Assembly: GCA_900755895.1 (NCBI GenBank)
Contig: CAAEIG010000160.1
Coordinates: forward strand, 1 to 64,000
Direction of reading: 5' to 3'
DNA length: 64,000 nt
Source: Clostridia bacterium
Lineage (GTDB): Bacteria; Bacillota; Clostridia; Oscillospirales; Acutalibacteraceae
In this document: positions 51,096 through 58,576 of the stretch, piece by piece
Layout: each line of letters starts with the position of its first letter
How positions within the stretch are numbered: the first letter of the stretch is position 1
Program-made: the position numbers and the translations under genes
The notes under the pieces: generated by a model
Databases searched by the model: none
The model's input: the letters and a program-made list of their open reading frames with translations, nothing else
Told to the model about the DNA's origin: nothing

Positions 51096-52490
51096 ATGAG
51101 TACAGACAGTTTGTTTGAGCCCATTCAGATCGGCAATGTAGAGCTGAAAAACCGAATTGCCACGTCGCCCATGAACATGGGTTATACCGGCCCCATGGGG
51201 TTTGCTTCTGAGCGGACCAACGCATGGTATGCCACCCGAGCCCGGGGTGGGTTCGGACTGATTATCACCGAGTGCATTGTGGCCAACCCCTATCCTTGGA
51301 GAGGCAGCGACAGCCTGAACCCCCTGCTGTGCGACGCCCAGGACAAATACCGGCACATCAGCCAGGTGGCCGATGTTGTCCATGCCTACAAGGGCGCCAA
51401 GATCTTTGCTCAGCTCTCTCCCGGTTGGGGCCGTCAGGGACATCCCCAGCCCGGCCATGAAAGCATTGCCTCCGGTGCACCTTCCGCTGTACCTATGGAA
51501 ATGGATTTCCGTCACATCACTAAAGGATGGCTGCGTCAGGCAACACGTTTGGGCTTTGGCGGTATTATTGACAATTTTGGCGGATTGGAAACCATCCAGA
51601 AGATGTCGGACGAGGAGTACGACAAACTCCGTCCCTATATTCGTGAATTCATGGAGAAAAACGGCGGCGCACTCTACCATGTAGCCTATGGGGAAGCGCC
51701 AAGAGAACTGACCATCAAGGAGATCGAACAGATTGAAGATTTCATGGTGGAACAGGCCATTGCTCTGTACGGCCTGGGCTTCGACGGAATTGAACTCCAC
51801 ACACCCCACGGATATTTGCTGCATCAATTTCTTTCTCCTCTTTCCAATAAGCGGGAAGATCTGTATGGCGGAAATACGAAGAATCGCTGCCGCATTGTTA
51901 CAAACATCATCGAGCGTATCCATCAGAAGGTCGGCCCCGATAAGGCACTGGGTGTGCGGATTTCCGGTAACGAGTACATAAAGGGCGGTCTGGATCACGA
52001 GGAAGCCTGCAAGGTGGTAAAACTGCTCAGCGAAGCCGGAGCTAATTTCATCAACGTTTCTCAGGGCAGCTACGAGGCTTTTGGCAAGGGCTTTGCCCCG
52101 GATGGAGAAAACGAGTTCACTCAGTGGGCACCGGGCTTCAAGAATGCGTCGGGAGGTCTGCCCATCATCACCCCGGACTTCATCACTCCTGAGGTGGCAG
52201 CAGAAGCCATCTCCAGCGGCAAAACCGACATCATCTCTCTGGGACGCCAGTCCATTGCCGATCCCTATTGGCCTGCAAAGGTGAAAGCTGGCAGAACCCA
52301 GGATATTGTAAAATGCTGCCGCTGCCAGCAGTGCTACATGAACTTGTTCGAGGGTAAGTGGGCCCGTTGCACTGTGAACCCCACAGCAGGCTTTGAAAAG
52401 TATTATCCCGAACTTTGGCAGGAAAACGGCCTGATGGACCAGAAGGCAAAGCGCTTTATGGAAAAGCGTGCAGACCTGCCCCAGATCTAA
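51096..52490 (+). CDS. Old Yellow Enzyme-type NADH:flavin oxidoreductase, lacking the C-terminal FAD/NAD domain
   Basis: 464 residues. FMN-binding TIM barrel: IQIGNVELKNRIATSPMN at the start, FDGIELHTPHGYLLHQFLSP (substrate-side His pair), NKREDLYGGNTKNR and VRISGNEY, then LGRQSIADP. A Cys cluster near the end (CCRCQQC...WARC) matches the [4Fe-4S] site of the 2,4-dienoyl-CoA reductase/BaiCD branch. That branch is normally 640-680 residues with an FAD/NAD(P) domain; here the protein ends about 60 residues after the cluster. An extra segment of about 55 residues lies before helix 4. Reduces an activated C=C bond; electrons must come from a separate donor. First gene of a TetR-controlled operon. 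Confidence 0.88.
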   Translation: MSTDSLFEPIQIGNVELKNRIATSPMNMGYTGPMGFASERTNAWYATRARGGFGLIITECIVANPYPWRGSDSLNPLLCDAQDKYRHISQVADVVHAYKGAKIFAQLSPGWGRQGHPQPGHESIASGAPSAVPMEMDFRHITKGWLRQATRLGFGGIIDNFGGLETIQKMSDEEYDKLRPYIREFMEKNGGALYHVAYGEAPRELTIKEIEQIEDFMVEQAIALYGLGFDGIELHTPHGYLLHQFLSPLSNKREDLYGGNTKNRCRIVTNIIERIHQKVGPDKALGVRISGNEYIKGGLDHEEACKVVKLLSEAGANFINVSQGSYEAFGKGFAPDGENEFTQWAPGFKNASGGLPIITPDFITPEVAAEAISSGKTDIISLGRQSIADPYWPAKVKAGRTQDIVKCCRCQQCYMNLFEGKWARCTVNPTAGFEKYYPELWQENGLMDQKAKRFMEKRADLPQI

Positions 52491-52508
52491 GGAAAGGAGC
52501 AACGAACT

Positions 52509-53888
52509 ATGAATCACAATGTATGGGAAGACGGATTTTTCAAGATCGACCCCGAATGCCATATTATCGGAAACATGGAACCGGTGAACCATTTCCCCGG
52601 TGTCCAGATGTGGTGGAACGCCATTGACGGCATCATGCGGCCCACGATCCAAGGGGCGCCCAAGGAGTACATGAGCACCTTGGAGCCCTGGGAGCTGCAA
52701 AAGAGCACCGACCCGGAGAACATCCTTCGCGCCATGGATAAATATGGCGTGGATGTGGCCTGCATTTTGCCAGAATCCATGATGGATACCACCGGCTACT
52801 CCAGCCGCTGGTGCACCAACGGAGACGCCTGGAAAGCTGTTCAGACCCATCCGGACCGATTCATCCTCAACCCCAACATTTCTCCTATCAAGAAACGGGG
52901 GGTGCAAAACGCCATTTGGGAGATGGAATACTGGGTGGACAAGGGCGCTAAGATCTTCAAGTATTATTCTCCCGAGGATACCTATATCAACGACCCGGAA
53001 TTGTGGCCCTTCTATAAACGGGCTGAAGAACTGGGCGTAGTGCTTTGCCTCCACGCCGGGTTTAGCTGGGTCCCCCCTGGGAAGAGCAAGTACTGCTATC
53101 CCACCCAGATCGACGACGTTGCCCGGGATTTCCCCAACCTGAAGATTGTGGCCTTCCACATGGGCTATCCCTTTACCGACGCCATGAATATGGTGGCCCT
53201 GGGGCATCCCAATGTTTACCTGTGCTTGAGTCTGCTGGTACCTTGGGCAATTTCCGCTCCTTATAAATTTGCCCATATTTTGGGAGAGGCCATCCGCTTT
53301 GTGGGACCGGATCGAATCATCTGGGGCACGGACAGTGCAGGATACGGTGCTCAGATCAGCGCGGCAGCTGTGGGACTGACTGATTTCCAAATTCCCGAAG
53401 AATTGCAGTGGAAGTACGGCTATCTGCCTCTGTCCGATGAGGACAAGCGAAAGATCTTCGGTGGAAACCTTGGCAAGCTGCTTGGCATTGATACCACTAA
53501 GCGCCGAGGCGGCCCCAACGCTGTCACTGATAGCCTGAACACCAACGCTCATAGAATCCAGCCCACCGCGAAAAAAGAAGAAAAGGAGGAAGAAGCGATG
53601 CCCGATAATCAGTATGACGTGGTAATTTCCACACCCATGGGAGACATGGACGGCAAAGTCACCTTGAACATTGAAGGCAACCAGTTATCCGGAACCATTT
53701 TCTTCATGAAAAATGAAAATCAGTTCTCCGGCGGTACCATCGACGAAACCGGCAAGATCTCTTTCCAAGGCGACCTGAAAACTCCCATCGAGAAAATGGA
53801 TTACACCATCACCGGAACTTTGAGCGACGGAAAGGTGCATGCCCTGGCAAAAACAAAAATGGGTGACCTGGCAATCGAATCCAAATAA
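52509..53888 (+). CDS. Amidohydrolase_2 family protein fused to a small beta-rich domain
   Basis: 459 codons. Residues 1 to about 335 form an amidohydrolase-2 TIM barrel (decarboxylase or hydrolase of the ACMSD/gamma-resorcylate type): metal site PECH near the start in place of the usual DxHxH, LCLHAG, AFHMGYP and IIWGTDSAG with the catalytic Asp. A charged linker (KKEEKEEEA) leads to a 96-residue domain starting MPDNQYDVVISTPMGDMDG, built of strands with paired STPMGD and KTKMGDLAIE ends. An AAAGGAGGA Shine-Dalgarno lies inside the linker before ATG 53598, so the domain may also be made alone. Located after the OYE gene by 18 bases; both may act on the same ring or unsaturated acid. Confidence 0.85.
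   Translation: MNHNVWEDGFFKIDPECHIIGNMEPVNHFPGVQMWWNAIDGIMRPTIQGAPKEYMSTLEPWELQKSTDPENILRAMDKYGVDVACILPESMMDTTGYSSRWCTNGDAWKAVQTHPDRFILNPNISPIKKRGVQNAIWEMEYWVDKGAKIFKYYSPEDTYINDPELWPFYKRAEELGVVLCLHAGFSWVPPGKSKYCYPTQIDDVARDFPNLKIVAFHMGYPFTDAMNMVALGHPNVYLCLSLLVPWAISAPYKFAHILGEAIRFVGPDRIIWGTDSAGYGAQISAAAVGLTDFQIPEELQWKYGYLPLSDEDKRKIFGGNLGKLLGIDTTKRRGGPNAVTDSLNTNAHRIQPTAKKEEKEEEAMPDNQYDVVISTPMGDMDGKVTLNIEGNQLSGTIFFMKNENQFSGGTIDETGKISFQGDLKTPIEKMDYTITGTLSDGKVHALAKTKMGDLAIESK
53587..53600 (+). promoter_or_regulatory. Internal Shine-Dalgarno and ATG inside the amidohydrolase fusion
   Basis: GGAGGA lies about 8 bases before ATG 53598-53600, in frame with the amidohydrolase. It would allow separate translation of a 96-residue protein ending at 53888. 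Confidence 0.6.
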
Positions 53889-53917
53889 GAGTGTTATTTC
53901 AACAAAGAGGAAATACT

Positions 53918-54604
53918 ATGTTTGATTATACCAATCAGGTAGTAGCCATCACCGGCGCCAGTTCAGGCCTTGGAAAACAAATGGCACACGGCTTTGCGGA
54001 ACAAGGAGCCACCCTCTTTTTGATGGATATCAATGAGCGTGGTCTGACGGAAACTGTTTCCGAATTTAAACAGGAAGAGATCAACTGCATTGGTCACACC
54101 CTTGATGTAACGGATGCAGCAGCCATCGAAAAAACCGCGCAGAGAGCGAAAAATGAATTTGGCAAAGTGGATGTGTTGGTCAACTGCGCAGGGAAGGCCA
54201 AGGATGTGGGAGTGCTGGAAATGAGCACGGAAGATTGGAGAAGCACGATCGAGTGCGACTTGAGCAGTATCTTTTACATGACACGTTCCTTTGGCCAAAT
54301 CATGAAAAACCGCGGATATGGCAGGATCATCAACATCTCCTCCATGTATGGCCTGGTCGGAAATATGCTCACCGGGACCATCGCTTACCATTCCGCAAAA
54401 GGTGGTGTGATCAATTTCACCCGTGCCGCAGCCGCCGAACTGGCAAAGTACAATATTACGGTAAATGCCATCTGCCCGGGATATTTTGAAACAGAAATGA
54501 CCCGAAAAGTTTACTCCGAAATGCCCGCACAGGCACAACAGAATTTTGAAACCTACGTCAAAACCCATGCTCCTATGGCAAGAATCGGAAAAGAAGGAGA
54601 ATAG
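53918..54604 (+). CDS. Short-chain dehydrogenase/reductase, ended early by an amber codon
   Basis: 228 codons. Rossmann fold with TGASSGLG (12-19), NNAG-type NCAG (89-92) and the catalytic set Ser141/142 (NISSMYG), Tyr157 (AYHSAK) and Lys161. The frame stops at TAG 54602-54604 after GKEGE. Read on past that TAG, the same frame gives the ordinary SDR ending (NAAACFLGS..., VTGVILPVDGGYTC) and a true stop at 54692-54694, for a total of about 258 residues, the usual size. A single T-to-A change (TTG to TAG) would explain it. The catalytic core is intact, but the conserved tetramer-forming tail is lost. Third gene of the OYE operon. Confidence 0.85.
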   Translation: MFDYTNQVVAITGASSGLGKQMAHGFAEQGATLFLMDINERGLTETVSEFKQEEINCIGHTLDVTDAAAIEKTAQRAKNEFGKVDVLVNCAGKAKDVGVLEMSTEDWRSTIECDLSSIFYMTRSFGQIMKNRGYGRIINISSMYGLVGNMLTGTIAYHSAKGGVINFTRAAAAELAKYNITVNAICPGYFETEMTRKVYSEMPAQAQQNFETYVKTHAPMARIGKEGE

Positions 54605-54694
54605 AATGCTGCCGCTTGTTTTCTTGGAAGCAAAGAGGCCAGCTATGTCACAGGTGTCATTCTCCCTGTGGACGGCGGATACACCTGCGTATAG
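54602..54694 (+). other. Detached 3' end of the short-chain dehydrogenase gene
   Basis: In frame with the preceding gene after the amber codon. It encodes the canonical SDR C-terminus with VTGVILPVDGG, so the stop is internal to an otherwise full-length gene. Confidence 0.85.
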
Positions 54695-54804
54695 TTTCTG
54701 CTGACAGGATATGGTGAACTGATTCATCAAAGCGGGTGCCTATAATTCCAGAAGAACGCTCAAACAGGCCATGAGCACATTGAAAGGATGACATCCACAA
54801 TCAG

Positions 54805-54840
54805 GAACAGGCGGGGCTCCATGCCCTGCCTGTTCTTTTT
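54805..54840 (+). terminator. Terminator of the OYE-amidohydrolase-SDR operon
   Basis: 13-bp stem GAACAGGCGGGGC/GCCCTGCCTGTTC (one G-T pair), 5-base loop, then TTTTT. Confidence 0.9.
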
Positions 54841-54913
54841 CTCTCTGCTTGTCGGGCTAGAATCCTGGCCAAAATTAACAGCAATGCCTTTGGTATTCCA
54901 ATACCCTTCTCCA

Positions 54914-54967
54914 TAAAAAAACACCCCTTTGTCAGTCAGCATAAAATCTGAACTGACAAAGGGGTGT
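54914..54967 (-). terminator. Terminator of the transporter/cytidylate-kinase-like operon
   Basis: Perfect 16-bp stem, ACACCCCTTTGTCAGT (54921-54936) with its complement (54952-54967), followed on the minus strand by seven T. Confidence 0.92.
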
Positions 54968-55004
54968 GATTCGCCAATGGTTTTACCTTATTTTGACTTG
55001 GTCC

Positions 55005-55622
55005 TCAGTTTTTCTTTCCCTGAGGCTCTAGCCCTGTTCTCTCATGAATATACTGCTCCAACAACTCAGCTGTTTTATCAATGCCAAGCCGGGTACTGTT
55101 AATACAGATATCATAACCGCGGGAATCGCCCCACTTAATTTCTGAATGACGGTTATGATACTTCTTTCTGGACTTATCGTGCCGGGCGACTTTGGCCGCC
55201 GCTTCATCCAAGCTAATATCGTGCCGCTTGCTCACTCGCTGGATCCTGTCTTCCTTATCTCCCAGCACAAAGATGGAAACCAATCTTTCGTCACCCCGGA
55301 ACAATTCATCCGCACAGCGTCCCACGATGACAAACGACTCCCCCGAAGCAGCCTTTTTACGAAGATATTCAAACTGCATCTCCGCAACGATTTCCTCAAT
55401 GGAGTTGGTATATCCCTTTACGCTTCTGGAAAACAGCACATTTCTCTTCTGCTCGTCGTACTTTTCCAAATACTCGATGCGGACATTTTTTTCCTCAGCG
55501 ATATCCTCCAAAATCCGGCGATCATAGTAGGTGATTCCAAAATACTCGGAGATCTTTTCACCCACATAGTGGCCTCCGCTTCCATATTCTCGACCAAGGG
55601 CGATTATCACTTGTTTTTTCAT
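55005..55622 (-). CDS. Cytidylate kinase-like family protein
   Basis: 205 residues from the ATG at 55622 (GAGGAAAGGA upstream). The P-loop is replaced by ALGREYGSGGHYVGEKI, the form typical of the AAK_2/cytidylate_kin2 family rather than of true Cmk. YYDRRILEDIAEEKNV and FVIVGRCADELFRGDERLVSIFV follow. Family members are common near transporters in Clostridia, and their substrate is unknown. It lies 24 bases after the permease gene and shares its terminator. Confidence 0.9.
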   Translation of the reverse strand: MKKQVIIALGREYGSGGHYVGEKISEYFGITYYDRRILEDIAEEKNVRIEYLEKYDEQKRNVLFSRSVKGYTNSIEEIVAEMQFEYLRKKAASGESFVIVGRCADELFRGDERLVSIFVLGDKEDRIQRVSKRHDISLDEAAAKVARHDKSRKKYHNRHSEIKWGDSRGYDICINSTRLGIDKTAELLEQYIHERTGLEPQGKKN

Positions 55623-55646
55623 GGCTAGTATCCTTTCCTCCCACAA

Positions 55647-57005
55647 TTAACAATACCGCACAAAAATAATTACCATGGAAATTGTAACCACAATGACAGT
55701 GGCGGGAACCGCTGTTTTGCAATAGGTTTTCCAATCAATGAAATAACCGTTACGAGAAGCTACCGAGGTGCCAACCACGTTGGCGGATGCGCCAATGGGA
55801 GTGGCGCTGCCGCCGATATCCGTACCCATGGCAAGGCCCCAAGCCAATGTAGAAAGGTCGACCCCTTGAGCCGCCGCCAGCGTCTTAATCACGGGAATCA
55901 TAGTGGCCGCAAAGGGAATATTGTCCACAAAAGCGCTTGCGATGGCGGAAAGCCAGATGATAATTGCCACCATCAGCTTCAGGTTATTTCCGCTGATCTG
56001 GCCGATGAAACCAGCCAGCACCTCCAGGACTTGGGTTTGCTCCAAACCACCCACAACAATGAACAAGCCCACGAAGAACAGCAATGTCTTATAGTCCACC
56101 CCACGCAGAAGCTTCAGGGCGTCCTTCCAGAACACCGCCAATGTAATCGCAGCGATCACCACACCGATCAGGGCCACAGTCAACCCCGTAGCGGAATGAG
56201 TTGCCAACAAAACCACAGCCAGAGCAAAAATCAAACAGCTGAGAACAAAGTCCCGTTTGCTGCTAATCGCACTGGCCGGAGCGGGAATGGAGGCATAGTC
56301 CACACCTGCATTGCCTGCTGACGCCAACTCCTTGCGATACATAAAGAAGAAATAAAAGACCACGACAACCAGACCCACTGCTGCAATCAAACCAGTGTTC
56401 ACCAGGAAATCTGTGAAAGAATATCCCAGTGAAGTGCCGATGATAATGTTGGGCGGATCCCCACACATTGTGGCCGAGCCTCCCAGATTGGCGCAGAAGA
56501 TTTCCGACAGGATCATAGGAATGGGATTAAACTTCAGCAGCTTGGCCAATTCCACCGTGACCGCAGCCAAGAACAAGATGACTGTAATGCTGTCAATGAA
56601 CATCGCCAACACGGACGACAGCAGCATGAATGTAATAAAAATCGGCACGGTCTTATAATTTACAAGTTTGACCAACGCCAAACACAGCCACCGAAAGAAT
56701 CCAGCTTTCGCCATTCCCTCCACCATGATCATCATTCCCAGAATAAAGACAATGGTGGACCAGTTGATTCCCAAGGAAGACTCCGCCCCTTCTGAGGCAG
56801 CGTACCAGAAGTCCACTGTGAAAAAGCTGCTCAAGTTCAACGTCTTCCAGATAGCGTCGGTACTGCGCATTACAATACCGAACACCACCAGAATCATGAC
56901 GCCACCACAGCCCAACGTAATATAGTGCCGTTCAATTTTTTCCATTACAACAAGTATAAACATGGCAATAAAAATCACCACGGCTAAAACCTGTGCGATT
57001 ACCAT
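55647..57005 (-). CDS. Ion transporter superfamily permease (ArsB/NhaD or SLC13-like)
   Basis: 452 residues, about eleven to twelve membrane helices. Each half has a re-entrant hairpin: GGSATMCGDPPNIIIGTSLGY (about residue 165) and DIGGSATPIGASANVVGTS (about residue 400), the repeated ligand sites of the IT superfamily. Likely carries a di- or tricarboxylate, sulfate or similar anion with Na+ or H+; NhaD or ArsB-type function is less favoured by the motifs but possible. The ATG at 57005 follows GGGGGAG. The gene is co-transcribed with a cytidylate-kinase-like gene. Confidence 0.88.
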   Translation of the reverse strand: MVIAQVLAVVIFIAMFILVVMEKIERHYITLGCGGVMILVVFGIVMRSTDAIWKTLNLSSFFTVDFWYAASEGAESSLGINWSTIVFILGMMIMVEGMAKAGFFRWLCLALVKLVNYKTVPIFITFMLLSSVLAMFIDSITVILFLAAVTVELAKLLKFNPIPMILSEIFCANLGGSATMCGDPPNIIIGTSLGYSFTDFLVNTGLIAAVGLVVVVFYFFFMYRKELASAGNAGVDYASIPAPASAISSKRDFVLSCLIFALAVVLLATHSATGLTVALIGVVIAAITLAVFWKDALKLLRGVDYKTLLFFVGLFIVVGGLEQTQVLEVLAGFIGQISGNNLKLMVAIIIWLSAIASAFVDNIPFAATMIPVIKTLAAAQGVDLSTLAWGLAMGTDIGGSATPIGASANVVGTSVASRNGYFIDWKTYCKTAVPATVIVVTISMVIIFVRYC

Positions 57006-57302
57006 TGTTCTCCCCCACCCGGACAAAAAAGTCCAAAAGTTTTTTGTTTTTCGCAATAATTTTATCCTATTCCTCACCTTTTTGCAAGGGAAATATGATT
57101 ATATTTTTTTTTAGTTTTTCACCATTCCTCACTTTGGATTTTCTTTTGAACATAAGCTGTTCCATGCCGTAGTTTCGCCCCTCAAAACCGGGGTGTTTCT
57201 CTGGCTGGTTCCATGCAAAAACCAGCGCTCTTTGCTGGAGTAGGATGAAAAAACACCCTCCAGTCCTTGCACACATCCAAATCATCCGAGACTCGTCTCC
57301 AC
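57006..57302. other. Divergent intergenic region before the M24 peptidase
   Basis: AT-rich just upstream of the permease gene. Two small hairpins (GCTGGTT/AACCAGC near 57205-57227 and a CCCC/GGGG stem near 57178-57192) are present, without T runs. I see no gene. Confidence 0.5.
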
Positions 57303-57331
57303 TTGAAAACACCTTGGCCCCGTGCTAGAAT
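57303..57331 (+). promoter_or_regulatory. Promoter of the M24 peptidase
   Basis: TTGAAA (57303-57308), 17 bases, TAGAAT (57326-57331), 35 bases before the ATG. Confidence 0.65.
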
Positions 57332-57365
57332 TTATAGCAAAGAGCCTATTGGGAGGAATACTAAT

Positions 57366-58439
57366 ATGGAAATGAAACGCATTGAACGCGTACTACAGGC
57401 CATGAAATCAAAAGGTCTGACGCAGATGATCCTCTGCGATCCCCAGAGCATCGACTATTTAACAGGGGTCTATATCGAACCCTTTGAGCGGTTGTTTGCG
57501 CTGTACCTGCGCACTGACGGCCAACACATCTTCTTTTTGAACAAACTCTTCACGGTACCCAAGACTCCCATTACAGAGGTCTGGTTCACAGACACCGATG
57601 ATTTCATCGGCATGATGGCCCAGCACATCCAAGCCGGAGAGCCCTTAGGCATTGACAAGGAGTGGACGGCCCGCTTCCTGCTTCCCCTAATGGAACGGCT
57701 TCCGGACACCCCCTGCAAGCTGGCAAGCGACTGCGTGGACAACGTGCGCGCCTGCAAGGACCAGGCCGAACGGGAACTGATGCGGATGAATTCCCGTCTA
57801 AACGACGAAGTCATGACCCGTGCAGTGGCCTACATTCAGGAGGGTATGACGGAGCAGCAAGTGGCTGACTACCTGCTGGCTCAGTTCAAGGATCTGGGTT
57901 GTGAAGGGCCTTCCTTCTCCCCCATCGTGTCCTTTGGCGCCAACGCTGCCGATCCTCATCACACGCCGGATGACACCGTGCTGCAAGCTGGTGACTGTAT
58001 CGTAGTGGATATCGGCGGGCGGAAGGAAGGGTACTGCTCTGACATGACCCGCACGTATTTTTGCAAGAAAGTCTCTGATAAGCATGCGGCCATCCATGAC
58101 CTGGTGCGCCAGGCCAACGAAGCCGCTGAGGCTCTGGTGCGTCCCGGAGTACCCCTGTGTCAGCTGGACAAGGCTGCCCGGGACCTAATTGCCCAGGCTG
58201 GTTACGGCGAGTACTTCACCCACAGACTGGGGCATTTCATTGGCCGCACCGAGCACGAACAGGGCGACGTCAGCAGCGCCAACACCGCTCTGGCCCAGGA
58301 GGGCATGGTCTTCTCCATTGAGCCCGGCATCTATCTGCCCGGCGAGATGGGCGTCCGGGTGGAGGATTTGGTGTTGGTCACCGCTGACGGCTGCGAAGTG
58401 CTCAACCATGTGGACAAGCACTGCCAGGTAATCGGCTGA
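57366..58439 (+). CDS. M24 family metallopeptidase (Xaa-Pro peptidase, PepP/PepQ type)
   Basis: 357 residues, cytosolic. N-terminal creatinase domain (1 to about 125) and pita-bread catalytic domain. Metal ligands are visible in order: Asp in VVDIGGR, Asp in CSDMTRTY, His in HRLGHFIG, Glu in FSIEPGIY and Glu in RVEDLVLV. This removes residues before proline from peptides, consistent with a gut peptide-using anaerobe. The ATG at 57366 follows GGGAGGAA at 8 bases; the longer upstream frame lacks any signal. Confidence 0.94.
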   Translation: MEMKRIERVLQAMKSKGLTQMILCDPQSIDYLTGVYIEPFERLFALYLRTDGQHIFFLNKLFTVPKTPITEVWFTDTDDFIGMMAQHIQAGEPLGIDKEWTARFLLPLMERLPDTPCKLASDCVDNVRACKDQAERELMRMNSRLNDEVMTRAVAYIQEGMTEQQVADYLLAQFKDLGCEGPSFSPIVSFGANAADPHHTPDDTVLQAGDCIVVDIGGRKEGYCSDMTRTYFCKKVSDKHAAIHDLVRQANEAAEALVRPGVPLCQLDKAARDLIAQAGYGEYFTHRLGHFIGRTEHEQGDVSSANTALAQEGMVFSIEPGIYLPGEMGVRVEDLVLVTADGCEVLNHVDKHCQVIG

Positions 58440-58476
58440 GCGTCCCACACATAACCAAAGTGAATTGGTTGTGCGC

Positions 58477-58525
58477 AAAAAGGCAGACTGAACAATCCGA
58501 AAAGGGTTGTCCAGCCTGCCTTTTT
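58477..58525. terminator. Bidirectional terminator after the M24 gene
   Basis: AAAAAGGCAG (58477-58486) and CTGCCTTTTT (58516-58525) with inner CTG/CAG and ACAA/TTGT pairing; T runs both ways. Confidence 0.85.
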
Positions 58526-58576
58526 CAATGCCCTCTTTTACAAAGAGCTCACTTATCGCCTCTTCTTAGACGCACT

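Larger units (their letters stand above)
54695..55004. other. Convergent region with two terminators
   Basis: About 310 bases without a gene. It holds the terminator of the plus-strand operon and, 80 bases on, that of the minus-strand kinase/transporter pair. A short minus-strand frame here (54760-54942) overlaps both hairpins and is not a gene. Confidence 0.6.

Noticed and set aside
51093..53552. An 819-codon minus-strand open frame opposite the OYE and amidohydrolase genes.
   Set aside because: It is exactly antisense to two recognisable enzyme families with good ribosome-binding sites, and its product matches nothing. It is a by-product of codon usage in GC-rich genes.
54602..54604. Pyrrolysine or other recoding of the amber codon in the SDR gene.
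   Set aside because: No pyl genes are visible here, TAG ends other genes such as sfsA, and SDR enzymes do not use pyrrolysine at this position. A point mutation is simpler.
54760..54942. A 60-codon minus-strand frame after the SDR gene.
   Set aside because: It lies across two terminator hairpins and has no ribosome-binding site.
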